Below, in pieces: positions 34,986 to 43,493 of a DNA stretch of 64,000 nucleotides. Position 1 is the first letter of the stretch. Each line of letters starts with the position of its first letter. The translations under genes were made by a program, and so were the position numbers. Under the pieces are notes generated by a model, which was not told where the DNA came from, made no database searches, and worked only from the letters and a program-made list of their open reading frames with translations. The DNA lies in contig NZ_JYMT01000012.1 in the NCBI RefSeq assembly GCF_000938305.1, forward strand, positions 124,001 to 188,000, given 5' to 3'. The stretch comes from Bradyrhizobium sp. LTSP885. Lineage in GTDB: Bacteria > Pseudomonadota > Alphaproteobacteria > Rhizobiales > Xanthobacteraceae.

Positions 34986-36412
34986 CTAGACTTTCACGCG
35001 CCGCTTCGGCGGAGGTCCCGATGCCTGCCAATGAGCTGCGCGGCAACTTGGGCGCGACTCAGGTTACTCTGCTGGTGATTGCGGCTGCCGCACCACTAGG
35101 CGCGATCGTGGGCACAGCGCCGATCGCTTTCATGAAAGGCAACGGTGCCGGCCTAGCCGGCACCTACCTCGCCGCGGGATTGCTGATGTCCTTCTTTGTC
35201 GTCGGCTACACAGCGCTCATCCGCTCTGTTCCTGGTGCCGGAGCGTTCTATCGGTACCTTTCAGAGGTGTTCGGTGAGCGCATCGGCACCGGTGCCGCGT
35301 GGGTAGCCCTGACTGCGTACCTGGCCATGTCGGCGGCGTTGGCGATCTTCTGCGGCTACTTTGCCGACCTCACACTGAAGGATTTCGGCGTCGACCTCGG
35401 TTGGCAAGCGCTGACGGTGGCCTTCGTCATCCTGGTCGGTCTTCTCGGTCGATCCAGCGTCGATTTCGCGGCGCGCATCCTCGTGCCGATGGTCGTCGCC
35501 GGCTTTGCCATGTTGCTCATCCTGGTGGCGGGTATAGTCCTCAGCAAGGGCTCAGCCGCATTCCCCATCACCGCCATCGAGCCGAGCAGCGTTTTCGCGG
35601 AAGGGCTGGGGATTGCGGTCATGACCACCCTGGCATCGTTCATCGGGATCGAATCCTCGGCGCTCTATGTCCAGGAAGCCCGGGATGCCAAGCGTGTCGT
35701 ACCACGCGCCACGCTGGCCGCAGTCGTCCTCGTCGCGTTGCTCTACTTCCTCTCCATCTGGGTGATCGTCGGGGACCTTGGACCGCAGAACGTGAAGGCG
35801 ATGGCCGAACGGCTGCAGGGCGATCTCGTGCTGCAGTCATTCCGGCAGAACACCGGATCAACGATCACGGCGATCACCTCACTGATGCTATGCCTTAGCA
35901 ATTTCGCTTGTTACCTGGCGCTGCACAATGCTGCTGCCCGCTACGTGTTCACACTGAGCGGTCAGGGCCAGCTACCGCTCCCTCTGTCCTTCGTTCACCC
36001 CGTTCATGGTGCTCCGTCCAACGCCAGTCTCACAACTTCCGCGGTCGTCGCCGTCAGCATTGCAGTGCCGATGGCGATGGGACTCGTTCCGTATGCTGTC
36101 CTCATGCCCAGTTCGCTGGCGCTCGGAACAATCGGAATCGTAAGCCTGCAGGCGGCAGTTGCGTATGCGATCGTCGTCTTTTTCCGACGCGAGCGCGATC
36201 CCCGCCGGTTCACAACCTTGCTGATGCCGCTACTCGCCGGTTTGGGGCTGACGGCGGCGGTGGTCTTGATCGTCCGGAACTACGATCTGCTCACAGGCAG
36301 CGACTCGCGCTGGGTGAATAGCGCGCCTATCGTTTTGTTGGCCATCTTTGTGACCGGCGTTCTTGCCCATCGGCAGGATCCACGGCTGTTACCCGGCGGC
36401 AGAGCCGACTGA
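34982..36412 (+). CDS. APC-family amino acid/amine permease
   Basis: A 476-residue inner-membrane permease with about 12 membrane segments. ELRGNLGATQVTLLVIAAAAPLG is the usual APC start; SVPGAGAFYRYLSEVFG and GIESSALYVQEARDAKR are family segments. It imports an amino acid or amine by proton or solute coupling. The ATGA overlap with the aminotransferase gene implies that its cargo is that enzyme's substrate. Confidence 0.9.
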   Translation: MTRLSRAASAEVPMPANELRGNLGATQVTLLVIAAAAPLGAIVGTAPIAFMKGNGAGLAGTYLAAGLLMSFFVVGYTALIRSVPGAGAFYRYLSEVFGERIGTGAAWVALTAYLAMSAALAIFCGYFADLTLKDFGVDLGWQALTVAFVILVGLLGRSSVDFAARILVPMVVAGFAMLLILVAGIVLSKGSAAFPITAIEPSSVFAEGLGIAVMTTLASFIGIESSALYVQEARDAKRVVPRATLAAVVLVALLYFLSIWVIVGDLGPQNVKAMAERLQGDLVLQSFRQNTGSTITAITSLMLCLSNFACYLALHNAAARYVFTLSGQGQLPLPLSFVHPVHGAPSNASLTTSAVVAVSIAVPMAMGLVPYAVLMPSSLALGTIGIVSLQAAVAYAIVVFFRRERDPRRFTTLLMPLLAGLGLTAAVVLIVRNYDLLTGSDSRWVNSAPIVLLAIFVTGVLAHRQDPRLLPGGRAD

Positions 36413-37041
36413 GCGACTCTCGCTGATTTCTTCTCCCACCGTTTTCCCGCCGCGTCGGGTCCCTCCTAGCGAAGTTGAGGACCGGGTGTGGGTCCTGTCT
36501 TGCACCTGTGGTTCTCGCGGACATCCAAGGAGCATACGCTGAAACGCCCGGTTGGCGTGGCGGTAGTGGACAAAACGCGTGGCCGAGGATCGATACCGGC
36601 ACTGCGGGCGCGCGTGTCGCATCCAATCGCGACGTCAGGGGGACACCATTTGCAGAGTGAAGCGCTGATGTGTCGACTCGAAATGTTAATCTCCCTGCTC
36701 CAAAGAACGTGAGGCGACAAGCTTTCTCGTCGACCTCGCCGCTGTGGGCGACCGCATCATCGAGAATTGAAGCGATCCGTCCCAAGGTGGGCACAGGAAC
36801 TAACCGAAGGCGAATATATCGCGACGCAATTGGACGTCGTGGCGGCGAATCAAGCAGACGTCTCTGCGGATTCTTAGAGACCGTTTGCAGTGGCAGCCGG
36901 TCCGAGCAAGCGAGCGACCTAGCCCAGACTGTAAAGCTAGGACGGGCGGGCGCGCGACGCATGCGTTGCTGAAAGTGGATAACTCTCCAGCTCACGCAAC
37001 AGGCACAATGGCGCCTTTCATAGCTCACTAAGGAGGACACC
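36413..37041. other. 629-bp stretch upstream of the cupin gene
   Basis: No recognisable gene, RNA or repeat. A long minus-strand open frame (36327-37040) has no motifs and partly overlaps the permease gene in antisense, so it is not called. The cupin RBS AGGAGG stands at the right edge. Confidence 0.4.
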
Positions 37042-37509
37042 GTGAACGCCCTAGTCCAAACCCAAGACTCCCACGCCTCTTACATCCGCTCCGCGGACGA
37101 TCCCTGGCTCCTGTTGGATCCCGAAAGCGGCGCCGAAATCAAGGTATGCCGGCTCACACCCTCCACCGGCGAGATCGTATGCTTGATCCGTGTGCCGGCT
37201 GGCCAAACCTTGGCCAAGCACTACCACTCCGGAACAGTTGCCGTCTACACGATCGAAGGCAGCTGGAGTTACGGCGAAGGCTGGATCGCCGACGCTGGCG
37301 ATGTCGTCTATGAGCCGGCAGGTTCCACGCACGCACCGACGATGACTGGCAAGGGTCCCACGACCATCTTTGCGATTATCCAGGGTGCATTTGAGTTCGT
37401 CGACGATGCAGGGCAGATCCTGGCCCGCTGCACCTGGAAGGCCTTGAACGACGTCTACATCGAACACTGCAAGAAGCACGGTCTGAAGATGCGCGACCTG
37501 ACCGCTTAG
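37042..37509 (+). CDS. Cupin protein of the 2,4'-dihydroxyacetophenone dioxygenase type
   Basis: A 155-residue single-domain cupin. KHYHSGTVAVYTIEGSWSYGEG carries the first metal motif with two histidines and a later acidic residue, and PAGSTHAPTM supplies the third histidine. The DAD family cleaves a carbon-carbon bond in hydroxyacetophenones, but many relatives are uncharacterised. GTG start follows AGGAGG by five bases. It lies between the permease gene and an alanine dehydrogenase remnant on the same strand. Confidence 0.8.
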   Translation: MNALVQTQDSHASYIRSADDPWLLLDPESGAEIKVCRLTPSTGEIVCLIRVPAGQTLAKHYHSGTVAVYTIEGSWSYGEGWIADAGDVVYEPAGSTHAPTMTGKGPTTIFAIIQGAFEFVDDAGQILARCTWKALNDVYIEHCKKHGLKMRDLTA

Positions 37510-37566
37510 AAAACGGCGACCTCGGACTGCTACACGCACAATTGCAGGCTATGGAAGGAAATTGAC

Positions 37567-37746
37567 ATGTTAGTCGGCGTTCCCAAGGAAATCAAAACTC
37601 ACGAGTATCGCTCTGGGCTTACGCCCGGCGCCGTGCGTGAATACGTGGCTGCTGGTCATAGCGTTATAGTGGAGAAGAACGCGGGAACCGGGACCGGCGC
37701 GTCGAGCGCACCACTACTAGTCGCCGACGTCCGATCGTTGTCGTGA
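37567..37746 (+). pseudogene. ald: Truncated alanine dehydrogenase gene (N-terminal fragment)
   Basis: ATG at 37567 starts MLVGVPKEIKTHEYRSGLTP, then VREYVAAGHSVIVEKNAGTGTG, the typical N-terminus of alanine dehydrogenase. Homology stops near residue 45 (about 37702) and the frame ends at 37746; the enzyme is normally about 370 residues. It lies 57 bp after the cupin gene with an RBS-like GGAAGG, so the original operon probably continued with ald. The breakpoint coincides with the end of homology of an oppositely oriented excisionase-like gene. Confidence 0.8.
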
Positions 37747-37849
37747 CGATACGCCGAGCTCCTATCAACTCGTAAAGCTTCGTGCGTCCCAAGCCGGTCA
37801 CTTCGCACGCGTCGTCAATCGTGCAGGTGAGCCGCTGGGCGAATGGCAT
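37664..37849 (-). CDS. Excisionase-like helix-turn-helix protein, C-terminus replaced
   Basis: From Met at 37849 the frame reads QRLTCTIDDACEVTGLGRTK, then LYELIGARRIVTTTIGRRRLVVVRS, the pattern of AlpA/excisionase-type small DNA-binding proteins found near integrases. After VVVRS (about 37703) the sequence becomes the antisense of the ald fragment, so the normal C-terminus is lost. An in-frame Met at 37933 is an alternative start. No integrase is present in the window. It may be a remnant of an excised or rearranged integrative element. Confidence 0.6.
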   Translation of the reverse strand: MPFAQRLTCTIDDACEVTGLGRTKLYELIGARRIVTTTIGRRRLVVVRSTRRSRFPRSSPL

Positions 37850-38329
37850 CGTGCCCGGTTTTGCGGCTTTCGGAGCGGATAGACTGACTCGTGACTGTTG
37901 TCCGCTAGTTTCTACTCGTCGATTGTATCTCACGTGGCCCTCCTATTCGCACAAAGCTCGACAGGAGAAGAGTTGATTGTGCTACGAGCAACGTCAATGC
38001 GAACATCCGAGGGCGCTCGCGTACGACAACGCACGTCATCGGCAGCAAACTCCCCAATCGTTCGCCACTGTTCACCAGCGTCTTATTCAGCCAATGCGGC
38101 TGATGGCTACCTAAGTACCCGATTTTGCTGACGCGCCCGAAGAGACTCGCACTCCTGCTCCAGGCGCGAGAGAGGACTTCTCTGGATGTACTGTCGAGAG
38201 CAGTCGTCCGCCCGTCGCTCTGGATAAGGTCACGGCGCCCGTAGCGGGACCTGGCCCATCGCCCAGCCGCCTACATTCTTCAAAAACATAAATCCGTTCC
38301 GGCGGTTAGACCGGGACGGTGAGTGAATT
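37850..38329. other. Gene-poor boundary between two regions of different composition
   Basis: No gene is supported. The DNA to the right (from 38.4 kb) is visibly richer in GC and has different codon use, so this stretch looks like a joint between segments of different origin. Confidence 0.4.
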
Positions 38330-38362
38330 ATAATGAAAGTGGTTGCGGGGACTCGCAACCAC
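38330..38362 (-). terminator. Probable intrinsic terminator of the liv operon
   Basis: On the minus strand GTGGTTGCG and CGCAACCAC form a perfect 9-bp stem (38339-38362) around AGTCCC, followed by TTTCATTATAATT. It lies about 95 bp past the livF stop, where the operon should end. No gene is seen in 38363-38454. Confidence 0.5.
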
Positions 38363-38454
38363 CGATACCGACATTCGCTAGTAGTGGCCATTTGAACTGT
38401 GATCGGTCCCATCCGCCGGGATCGGCGTGATCGGGGAGCCAATGGTCTGGACTC

Positions 38455-39168
38455 CTAGTGAATACCAACCCCGACAAGGCGATCCACCAGTGCCCGATCC
38501 GCGATCAGCACCTCCGGTCTACCCGCCCAACTGGTGCGGCCGCGTTCCATCACCATGACGCTGTCGGCGAAATCCAGGGCGCGCTCGATCTGCTGTTCGA
38601 CCAGGATGATGGTGACCTCTTTGCTTGCGGCGAGTTGGACGAGCAGCGCCATCAACTCGTCGCAGATTACCGGCGCCAGGCCCTCGAGCGGCTCGTCGAG
38701 CAGCAGGATCGACGGCTTGCCGAGCAGCGTGCGGGCCATGGACAGCATCTGCTGCTCGCCGCCGGACAGTTGCATGCCGTAATTGCGGCGACGCTCGCGC
38801 AGCCGCGGGAACATCTCATAGGCTTCGTGCAGCGCCGCGACCGGGCGGCCCTTCAAGCCGGTTCGCAGGTTTTCCTCAACCGTCAGCGACGCGAAGATGT
38901 CGCGGGTCTGCGGCACATAGCCGATGCCGAGATCGGCGCGCGTCGAGGTGCGCCGGTCGGTGATATCCTGCTCGCCGATTTTGATCTGGCCGTCATGGCG
39001 CGTCGAAAGGCCCATCAGCGTCGCCAGCAGCGTGGTCTTGCCCATGCCGTTGCGGCCGAGCACCGCAAGGCGATCGCCCGCCTTTACCGAAAATGAGATA
39101 TCTTCGATGATCAGGGTCGGGCCATAGCCGGCGCAGAGGCCGTTGATTTCAAGGGGCGCGGCGGGCAT
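38455..39168 (-). CDS. livF: Branched-chain-type ABC transporter ATPase LivF
   Basis: A 237-residue ATPase. Walker A is GRNGMGKTTLL, the signature motif QLSGGEQQMLSMARTL and Walker B LLLDEPLEGLAP. It energises the Liv-type importer. ATG 39168 is chosen because GGGAG lies eight bases ahead; it overlaps livG by 20 bp. Upstream in-frame ATGs at 39174 and 39219 are possible. It is the last gene of the minus-strand operon. Confidence 0.92.
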   Translation of the reverse strand: MPAAPLEINGLCAGYGPTLIIEDISFSVKAGDRLAVLGRNGMGKTTLLATLMGLSTRHDGQIKIGEQDITDRRTSTRADLGIGYVPQTRDIFASLTVEENLRTGLKGRPVAALHEAYEMFPRLRERRRNYGMQLSGGEQQMLSMARTLLGKPSILLLDEPLEGLAPVICDELMALLVQLAASKEVTIILVEQQIERALDFADSVMVMERGRTSWAGRPEVLIADRALVDRLVGVGIH

Positions 39169-39913
39169 CGGCATAGCTCCCGAGATAGGCGCGGCGGACT
39201 TCGTGGTCGGCGGTGACATCCTTGGGTGAGCCTTCGAAGATCAGCCGCCCGGCCGCCAGCACCAGCACGCGGGTGGCGAATTTGAACACCAGGTCCATGT
39301 CGTGCTCGATCATCAGCACCGCGATGTCGGCAGACAGCTGGTTGATGGCGTCTAGAATTCGTGGCGCCTCGTCGCGGGGAACGCCGGCGGCCGGCTCGTC
39401 GAGCAACAGCACTTTCGGCTTCAGCGCAATGCCAATGGCCAGTTCGATCAGCCGCTGCTGGCCGTAAGCGAGTTCGGATACCTTGCGGTAGGCCAGTCGG
39501 GCAAGGCCGAGACGGGCGAGTAAGCTGCTCCATTCGGCGCGCACGTCGGGGCGTTCGGTGGCGCCGGAAAAGAATCGCCTGGTGATACGCCGGCGCTGCA
39601 TGATCGCCAGCGCGACATTGTCGGCCACAGTGAGATTCTGGAACAGCCGCGTGGTCTGGAATGTGCGCACCAACCCGCGCTGCACGCGGGCGGGAATGCT
39701 CTCCCCGGTGATGTCCTCGCCGCCCATCAGGAACTGGCCCGAACTCGGTGCTATGTCGCCGGTGATCAAATTCACCAGCGTGGTCTTGCCGGCGCCGTTG
39801 GGCCCGATCAAGGCGACGCGGTCGCCGGGCCGCAGCGTGAAGCTGACCTTGTCGGTGACGTGCAGGCCGCCGAACGCGCGGGAGATGCTGCGTGCTTCGA
39901 GCAGGTCAGTCAT
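39149..39913 (-). CDS. livG: Branched-chain-type ABC transporter ATPase LivG
   Basis: A 254-residue ATPase. Walker A GPNGAGKTTLVNLI, the LivG-typical VQRGLVRTFQTTRLF, signature region ELAYGQQRLIELAIGIA and Walker B LLLDEPAAGVP are present. The start codon overlaps the livM stop (ATGA). It pairs with LivF. Confidence 0.92.
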   Translation of the reverse strand: MTDLLEARSISRAFGGLHVTDKVSFTLRPGDRVALIGPNGAGKTTLVNLITGDIAPSSGQFLMGGEDITGESIPARVQRGLVRTFQTTRLFQNLTVADNVALAIMQRRRITRRFFSGATERPDVRAEWSSLLARLGLARLAYRKVSELAYGQQRLIELAIGIALKPKVLLLDEPAAGVPRDEAPRILDAINQLSADIAVLMIEHDMDLVFKFATRVLVLAAGRLIFEGSPKDVTADHEVRRAYLGSYADARRAP

Positions 39914-40911
39914 GACGGCCTGCCCTTCCCCGCCCTGCGCCGGACCAGCATGAGTACGGGTTCGATCAGTCCACGCGGCGCGAACACCACGATCAGGATC
40001 AGCAACAGCCCTACCAGCGTCATCCAGTGAAACGGATTGGCGGCTGAGACAATGTGCTCGAAAATCTGGAAGATCAGCGCGCCGGCCAGCGCGCCCCACA
40101 GATGTCCCGCGCCGCCCAGCACCAGCATCACCAGCACCTCGGCGGAGCGCTCGAAGCCGACGCTGTCGAGTCCGACCACGCCGGTGCTGATCGCGGTCAG
40201 CGCGCCGCCGACGCCGGCCACCGCGCCGGCAACGCCATACATGATGACCAGACGCGGATAGACCGCGACGCCGATCATTTTGGCGCGCAGGTCATCATCC
40301 TTGATGCCGCGACACAACAGGCCGAACGGCGAGCGCACGAAACGAGACAGGGCCACGAACACCACGACCAGCGTGGCAAGCGAGAACAGGAACGCGGTCC
40401 GGCTGTACATGTCGAAACTGTAGATGCCGAACACCTTGCCGGGCAAGATTCCGGATAGGCCGTCGCTGCCGCCGGTCAGCCATTGCAACTTGTTGGCCAG
40501 CGCCGCCACCAGTTGACCGACGGCGATGGACAGCACCAGTTGCGGCAAACCTCGAAACCGGGCGATCAACGCGCCGGAGATCAGGCCCATCAGCGTACCG
40601 GCGACGATGCCGATCGCCAGCAGTGCGACAGGATCGGTCACGCCGCGCACGCAGGCGATGCCGACGGCATAGGCGGCGACGCCGAACTGCGCCGCATGTC
40701 CCAGCGTGGCGATGCCGCAATAGCCAGTGACCAGATCGAGCGACAGCACCAGGAAGGAGATGCCGATCAACCGCGTGAGCAAAGCGAGATCATCGGGAAA
40801 TAGGAAACAGCCCACAGCGCCGAGCGCGATGATCGTCAGCGCGCCAAGCCCTTCCTGCACGAAGGGAATGCTGCGCTTGCCCGGCACGTGATCGATGGCG
40901 ATGTCAGTCAT
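39910..40911 (-). CDS. livM: Branched-chain-type ABC transporter permease LivM
   Basis: A 333-residue inner-membrane permease with about 9-10 hydrophobic segments. LDLVTGYCGIATLGHAAQFG is the LivM start pattern and VYPRLVIMYGVAGAVAGVGGAL the coupling region. The start overlaps the livH stop (ATGA), and livG follows with the same overlap. Confidence 0.92.
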   Translation of the reverse strand: MTDIAIDHVPGKRSIPFVQEGLGALTIIALGAVGCFLFPDDLALLTRLIGISFLVLSLDLVTGYCGIATLGHAAQFGVAAYAVGIACVRGVTDPVALLAIGIVAGTLMGLISGALIARFRGLPQLVLSIAVGQLVAALANKLQWLTGGSDGLSGILPGKVFGIYSFDMYSRTAFLFSLATLVVVFVALSRFVRSPFGLLCRGIKDDDLRAKMIGVAVYPRLVIMYGVAGAVAGVGGALTAISTGVVGLDSVGFERSAEVLVMLVLGGAGHLWGALAGALIFQIFEHIVSAANPFHWMTLVGLLLILIVVFAPRGLIEPVLMLVRRRAGKGRPS

Positions 40912-41777
40912 GCGTGCGACCTGCCGAACAGACCATGCGGGAACAGGAACACGATGACGATCACGGTGAGATAGAAGAAGAACTCGCCGAATTCCGGCGC
41001 GAGATATTTGCCGGTGGTATCGGCAAGGCCCAGAAGCAGCGACGCCGACAGCGCACCCATGATCGAACCGGCACCGCCGACCGACACTACGACGAGGAAC
41101 GTCACCATGTAGCGCAGCGCGTAGAACGGCTCGATGGGCAGGATTTCAGCGCCGACCACGCCGCCGAAAGCGCCGAGGCCAATGGCCAGCGCGAAGGTCA
41201 CTGCATAGATAATCTCGGTGCGAATCCCCAGCGCATCCGCCATGCCGCTGTGATCGACGGAGGCACGCAGCTTGATGCCGAATTCGGTCTTCTCGATCAG
41301 GAGCCACAGCGCCAGCGCGGTGGCGACGCCGCAGGCGATCACGAACAGCCGATGCGTCGGCACCGAGCGGAAGCCGATGTCGAGCGGACCGCTCAGCAGC
41401 GCCGGCAGGGGGATCGTCTTCAGCGACGGTCCAAAGACAAAGTTGACCACGCCGATAATGAAGAAGGTGATGCCGATGGTCATCAGCACCTGGATCAAGG
41501 GATCGGACTTGCGGTAAATCCGGCGATACAGCAGCAGCTCGAACGGAATCGAGACGATGATGGTGCCGACCACCGCGATCAAGATCGCCAAACTGTAATG
41601 CACGTGCAGATCGCGGATTGCGTAGGAGGCGAGATAGCCGCCGATCATGGCGAAGGCGCCATGGGCCAGATTCACCACGCGCATCAGACCCATCATGATA
41701 GACAAGCCGATGGAGATGATGAACAGCACCATGCCATACGCCAGGGTGTCCGTCGCGATGTTGAGAGCCGTGCGCAT
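40908..41777 (-). CDS. livH: Branched-chain-type ABC transporter permease LivH
   Basis: A 289-residue permease. ALGLSIMMGLMRVVNLAHGA-like sequence (seen as IGLSIMMGLMRVVNLAHGA) marks the family start, with IGLGAFGGVVGAEI in the coupling region and about eight membrane segments. It begins three bases after the amidohydrolase stop, which ties the transporter to that enzyme. Confidence 0.92.
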   Translation of the reverse strand: MRTALNIATDTLAYGMVLFIISIGLSIMMGLMRVVNLAHGAFAMIGGYLASYAIRDLHVHYSLAILIAVVGTIIVSIPFELLLYRRIYRKSDPLIQVLMTIGITFFIIGVVNFVFGPSLKTIPLPALLSGPLDIGFRSVPTHRLFVIACGVATALALWLLIEKTEFGIKLRASVDHSGMADALGIRTEIIYAVTFALAIGLGAFGGVVGAEILPIEPFYALRYMVTFLVVVSVGGAGSIMGALSASLLLGLADTTGKYLAPEFGEFFFYLTVIVIVFLFPHGLFGRSHA

Positions 41778-41780
41778 GAT

Positions 41781-43433
41781 TTATCCTGCGCCGAAGCCGT
41801 GGCCGAGCGCCCACTCCGGTCGCAACACGTTGTGGACGACCTCGCCGCGCAACATTGTCATCAAAACCTTGGTCTGCCGCAGTGACGCAGCATCCTGGAC
41901 GAAGGGATCACGGTCGAGCGCAATCAAGTCGGCCGCCATGCCTCGCATGAGCGTGCCGCGCCAGCTTTCGTGCTTCATCGCAAACGCGCCGCCGACGGTA
42001 TAGGATTGGATCGCCTCGCGAACGGTGATGGCCTCGTCGGGACCGATCGGCGTGCCGCTGTCGGCGGCGCGGCCCACCGCATCGGCGATGCCGTCCCACG
42101 GCGACCATGAGCCGGTCGGCGCGTCGGAGGTGGCGACATAAGTGACGCCGGCGGCGATAACGCTGCGGCCGGGATAGCAGCTATCGGCACGCGGGCCGAA
42201 AGCGCCAGCGATGGAGCGCCGCATCCGAGTGAGAAAGCTTGGCTGCATCACCACCAGCGCGCCGAGTTTCTGCATCCGCGCCAGGCCGCCGGCCGGCGGA
42301 ACGAAGAAGTGCTCGATGCGATGCCGGGCGTTTTCCCGCGGCTGCGCGGCCTGCGCCGTCTCATAGGCGGCGATGACGCAATTCGTGGCGCGGTCGCCGA
42401 CGCTATGCACGGCGACCTGCCAGCCGGCGCCATGCGCCGCGACGATCGTGCGCTGCAATTCCGCCTCGTCGCGCATGAAGAAGCCACGCGTCGGCGTGTC
42501 ATAAAACTCTTCGCTCACTGCGGCGGTGCGCGCGCCAACGATGCCATCGGCAAAATATTTCAGCGTCATGCACTGCCAGTCGGCATCGACCGTCGGGGTC
42601 AGGCCGCGCGCCGTAGCCTCATGGGGATCGAGCTGATGCATGAAGCCGAGCCGCAGCGGCAAGGCTGCGCGCCCGCGGATCTCGTTCCAGATCGTGAACT
42701 CGGCGTCGAAGCCGGTGGTGAAGCCGACCGCGGCCTCGACTGCCGCAACTATGCCGAGCTGCGCGCTATCGTCGATGGTCAGGCGCAGTGCCTTGATCAG
42801 CTCGGCGCGGTCCATCGGCGGCGCGGCGCGGAAAAACAGTTCTGCCGCGGCCTCCTTGGCGCTACCGTCCAGGCCGCCATCGGCAGCACGACCAAAGGCG
42901 CCGCCTTCGGGATCGCCGATCGGATCATCGATGCCTAACAGCCGCAGGGCGGCGCTGTTGGCGACCGCCACATGGCCGCAGAAGCGGCGGATCAGAACTG
43001 GATGATCGGGAATTGCCGCGTCGAGTTCGCGGCGTGTCGGCAAGCGGCACTCGGCCAGGCCATTCTCGTCGAGCCCGGCGGCATAGACCCATTTGCCCGG
43101 CGCAATGGTCTGCGCACGGGCAACTAGCAGCTTCAGCACGCTGCCGATATCGGCCGCGTCGCGCGGTGACACCGGAATCTGCAGCCGGGCATGAGCAATG
43201 GCGAACAGATGGATGTGGGCATCGGTGAGACCTGGGATGACCGTGGCGCCCTGAAGATCAATGATGTCGGCGGCGGCCGGTGCGTCCGCGCGCGCGCCGG
43301 TCCACACGACCTTGCCGCCGGCGACGATCATGCTGTCGGCGGGGGTCTCATCCCAGGCCGAGCGATAGATGCGGCCGTTGATCAGGCCGGTGGAATGCGC
43401 GATCGAATTCATGGTCGATACGATCTTCTCCAT
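41781..43433 (-). CDS. YtcJ-type amidohydrolase
   Basis: A cytoplasmic metal-dependent amidohydrolase of about 550 residues. The first metal motif is LTDAHIHL, followed by FADGIVGARTAAVSE, the histidine region VAVHSVGDRATN, HRIEHFFVPP and the aspartate in ATSDAPTGSW. The family includes N-substituted formamide deformylase. ATG 43433 is chosen with 43412 as alternative. It is closely paralogous to the enzyme at 61278, and both are next to Liv-type SBP genes. A strong hairpin precedes it. Likely role: hydrolysis of an imported amide or of an intermediate. Confidence 0.88.
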   Translation of the reverse strand: MEKIVSTMNSIAHSTGLINGRIYRSAWDETPADSMIVAGGKVVWTGARADAPAAADIIDLQGATVIPGLTDAHIHLFAIAHARLQIPVSPRDAADIGSVLKLLVARAQTIAPGKWVYAAGLDENGLAECRLPTRRELDAAIPDHPVLIRRFCGHVAVANSAALRLLGIDDPIGDPEGGAFGRAADGGLDGSAKEAAAELFFRAAPPMDRAELIKALRLTIDDSAQLGIVAAVEAAVGFTTGFDAEFTIWNEIRGRAALPLRLGFMHQLDPHEATARGLTPTVDADWQCMTLKYFADGIVGARTAAVSEEFYDTPTRGFFMRDEAELQRTIVAAHGAGWQVAVHSVGDRATNCVIAAYETAQAAQPRENARHRIEHFFVPPAGGLARMQKLGALVVMQPSFLTRMRRSIAGAFGPRADSCYPGRSVIAAGVTYVATSDAPTGSWSPWDGIADAVGRAADSGTPIGPDEAITVREAIQSYTVGGAFAMKHESWRGTLMRGMAADLIALDRDPFVQDAASLRQTKVLMTMLRGEVVHNVLRPEWALGHGFGAG

Positions 43434-43458
43434 CGAGCAATGATGTCGCCAAACAATC

Positions 43459-43483
43459 GGGATTCCGCGCAGCGCGGAATCCC
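43459..43483 (-). other. Strong intercistronic hairpin between SBP and amidohydrolase genes
   Basis: GGGATTCCGCGC and GCGCGGAATCCC are perfect 12-bp complements around a single base, ten bases past the SBP stop. On the minus strand it is followed by GATTGTTTGG, too weakly U-rich for a firm terminator. Such hairpins commonly protect SBP mRNA and give more SBP than the distal genes. Confidence 0.6.
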
Positions 43484-43493
43484 CGGTCATTTG

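Noticed and set aside
36327..37040. 237-residue minus-strand open frame in the gap before the cupin gene
   Set aside because: No recognisable motif, overlaps the permease gene in antisense and has arginine/proline-rich noise composition.
38339..38362. Resemblance of GTGGTTGCG...CGCAACCAC to part of a tRNA
   Set aside because: No full cloverleaf can be built around it; a terminator stem fits better.
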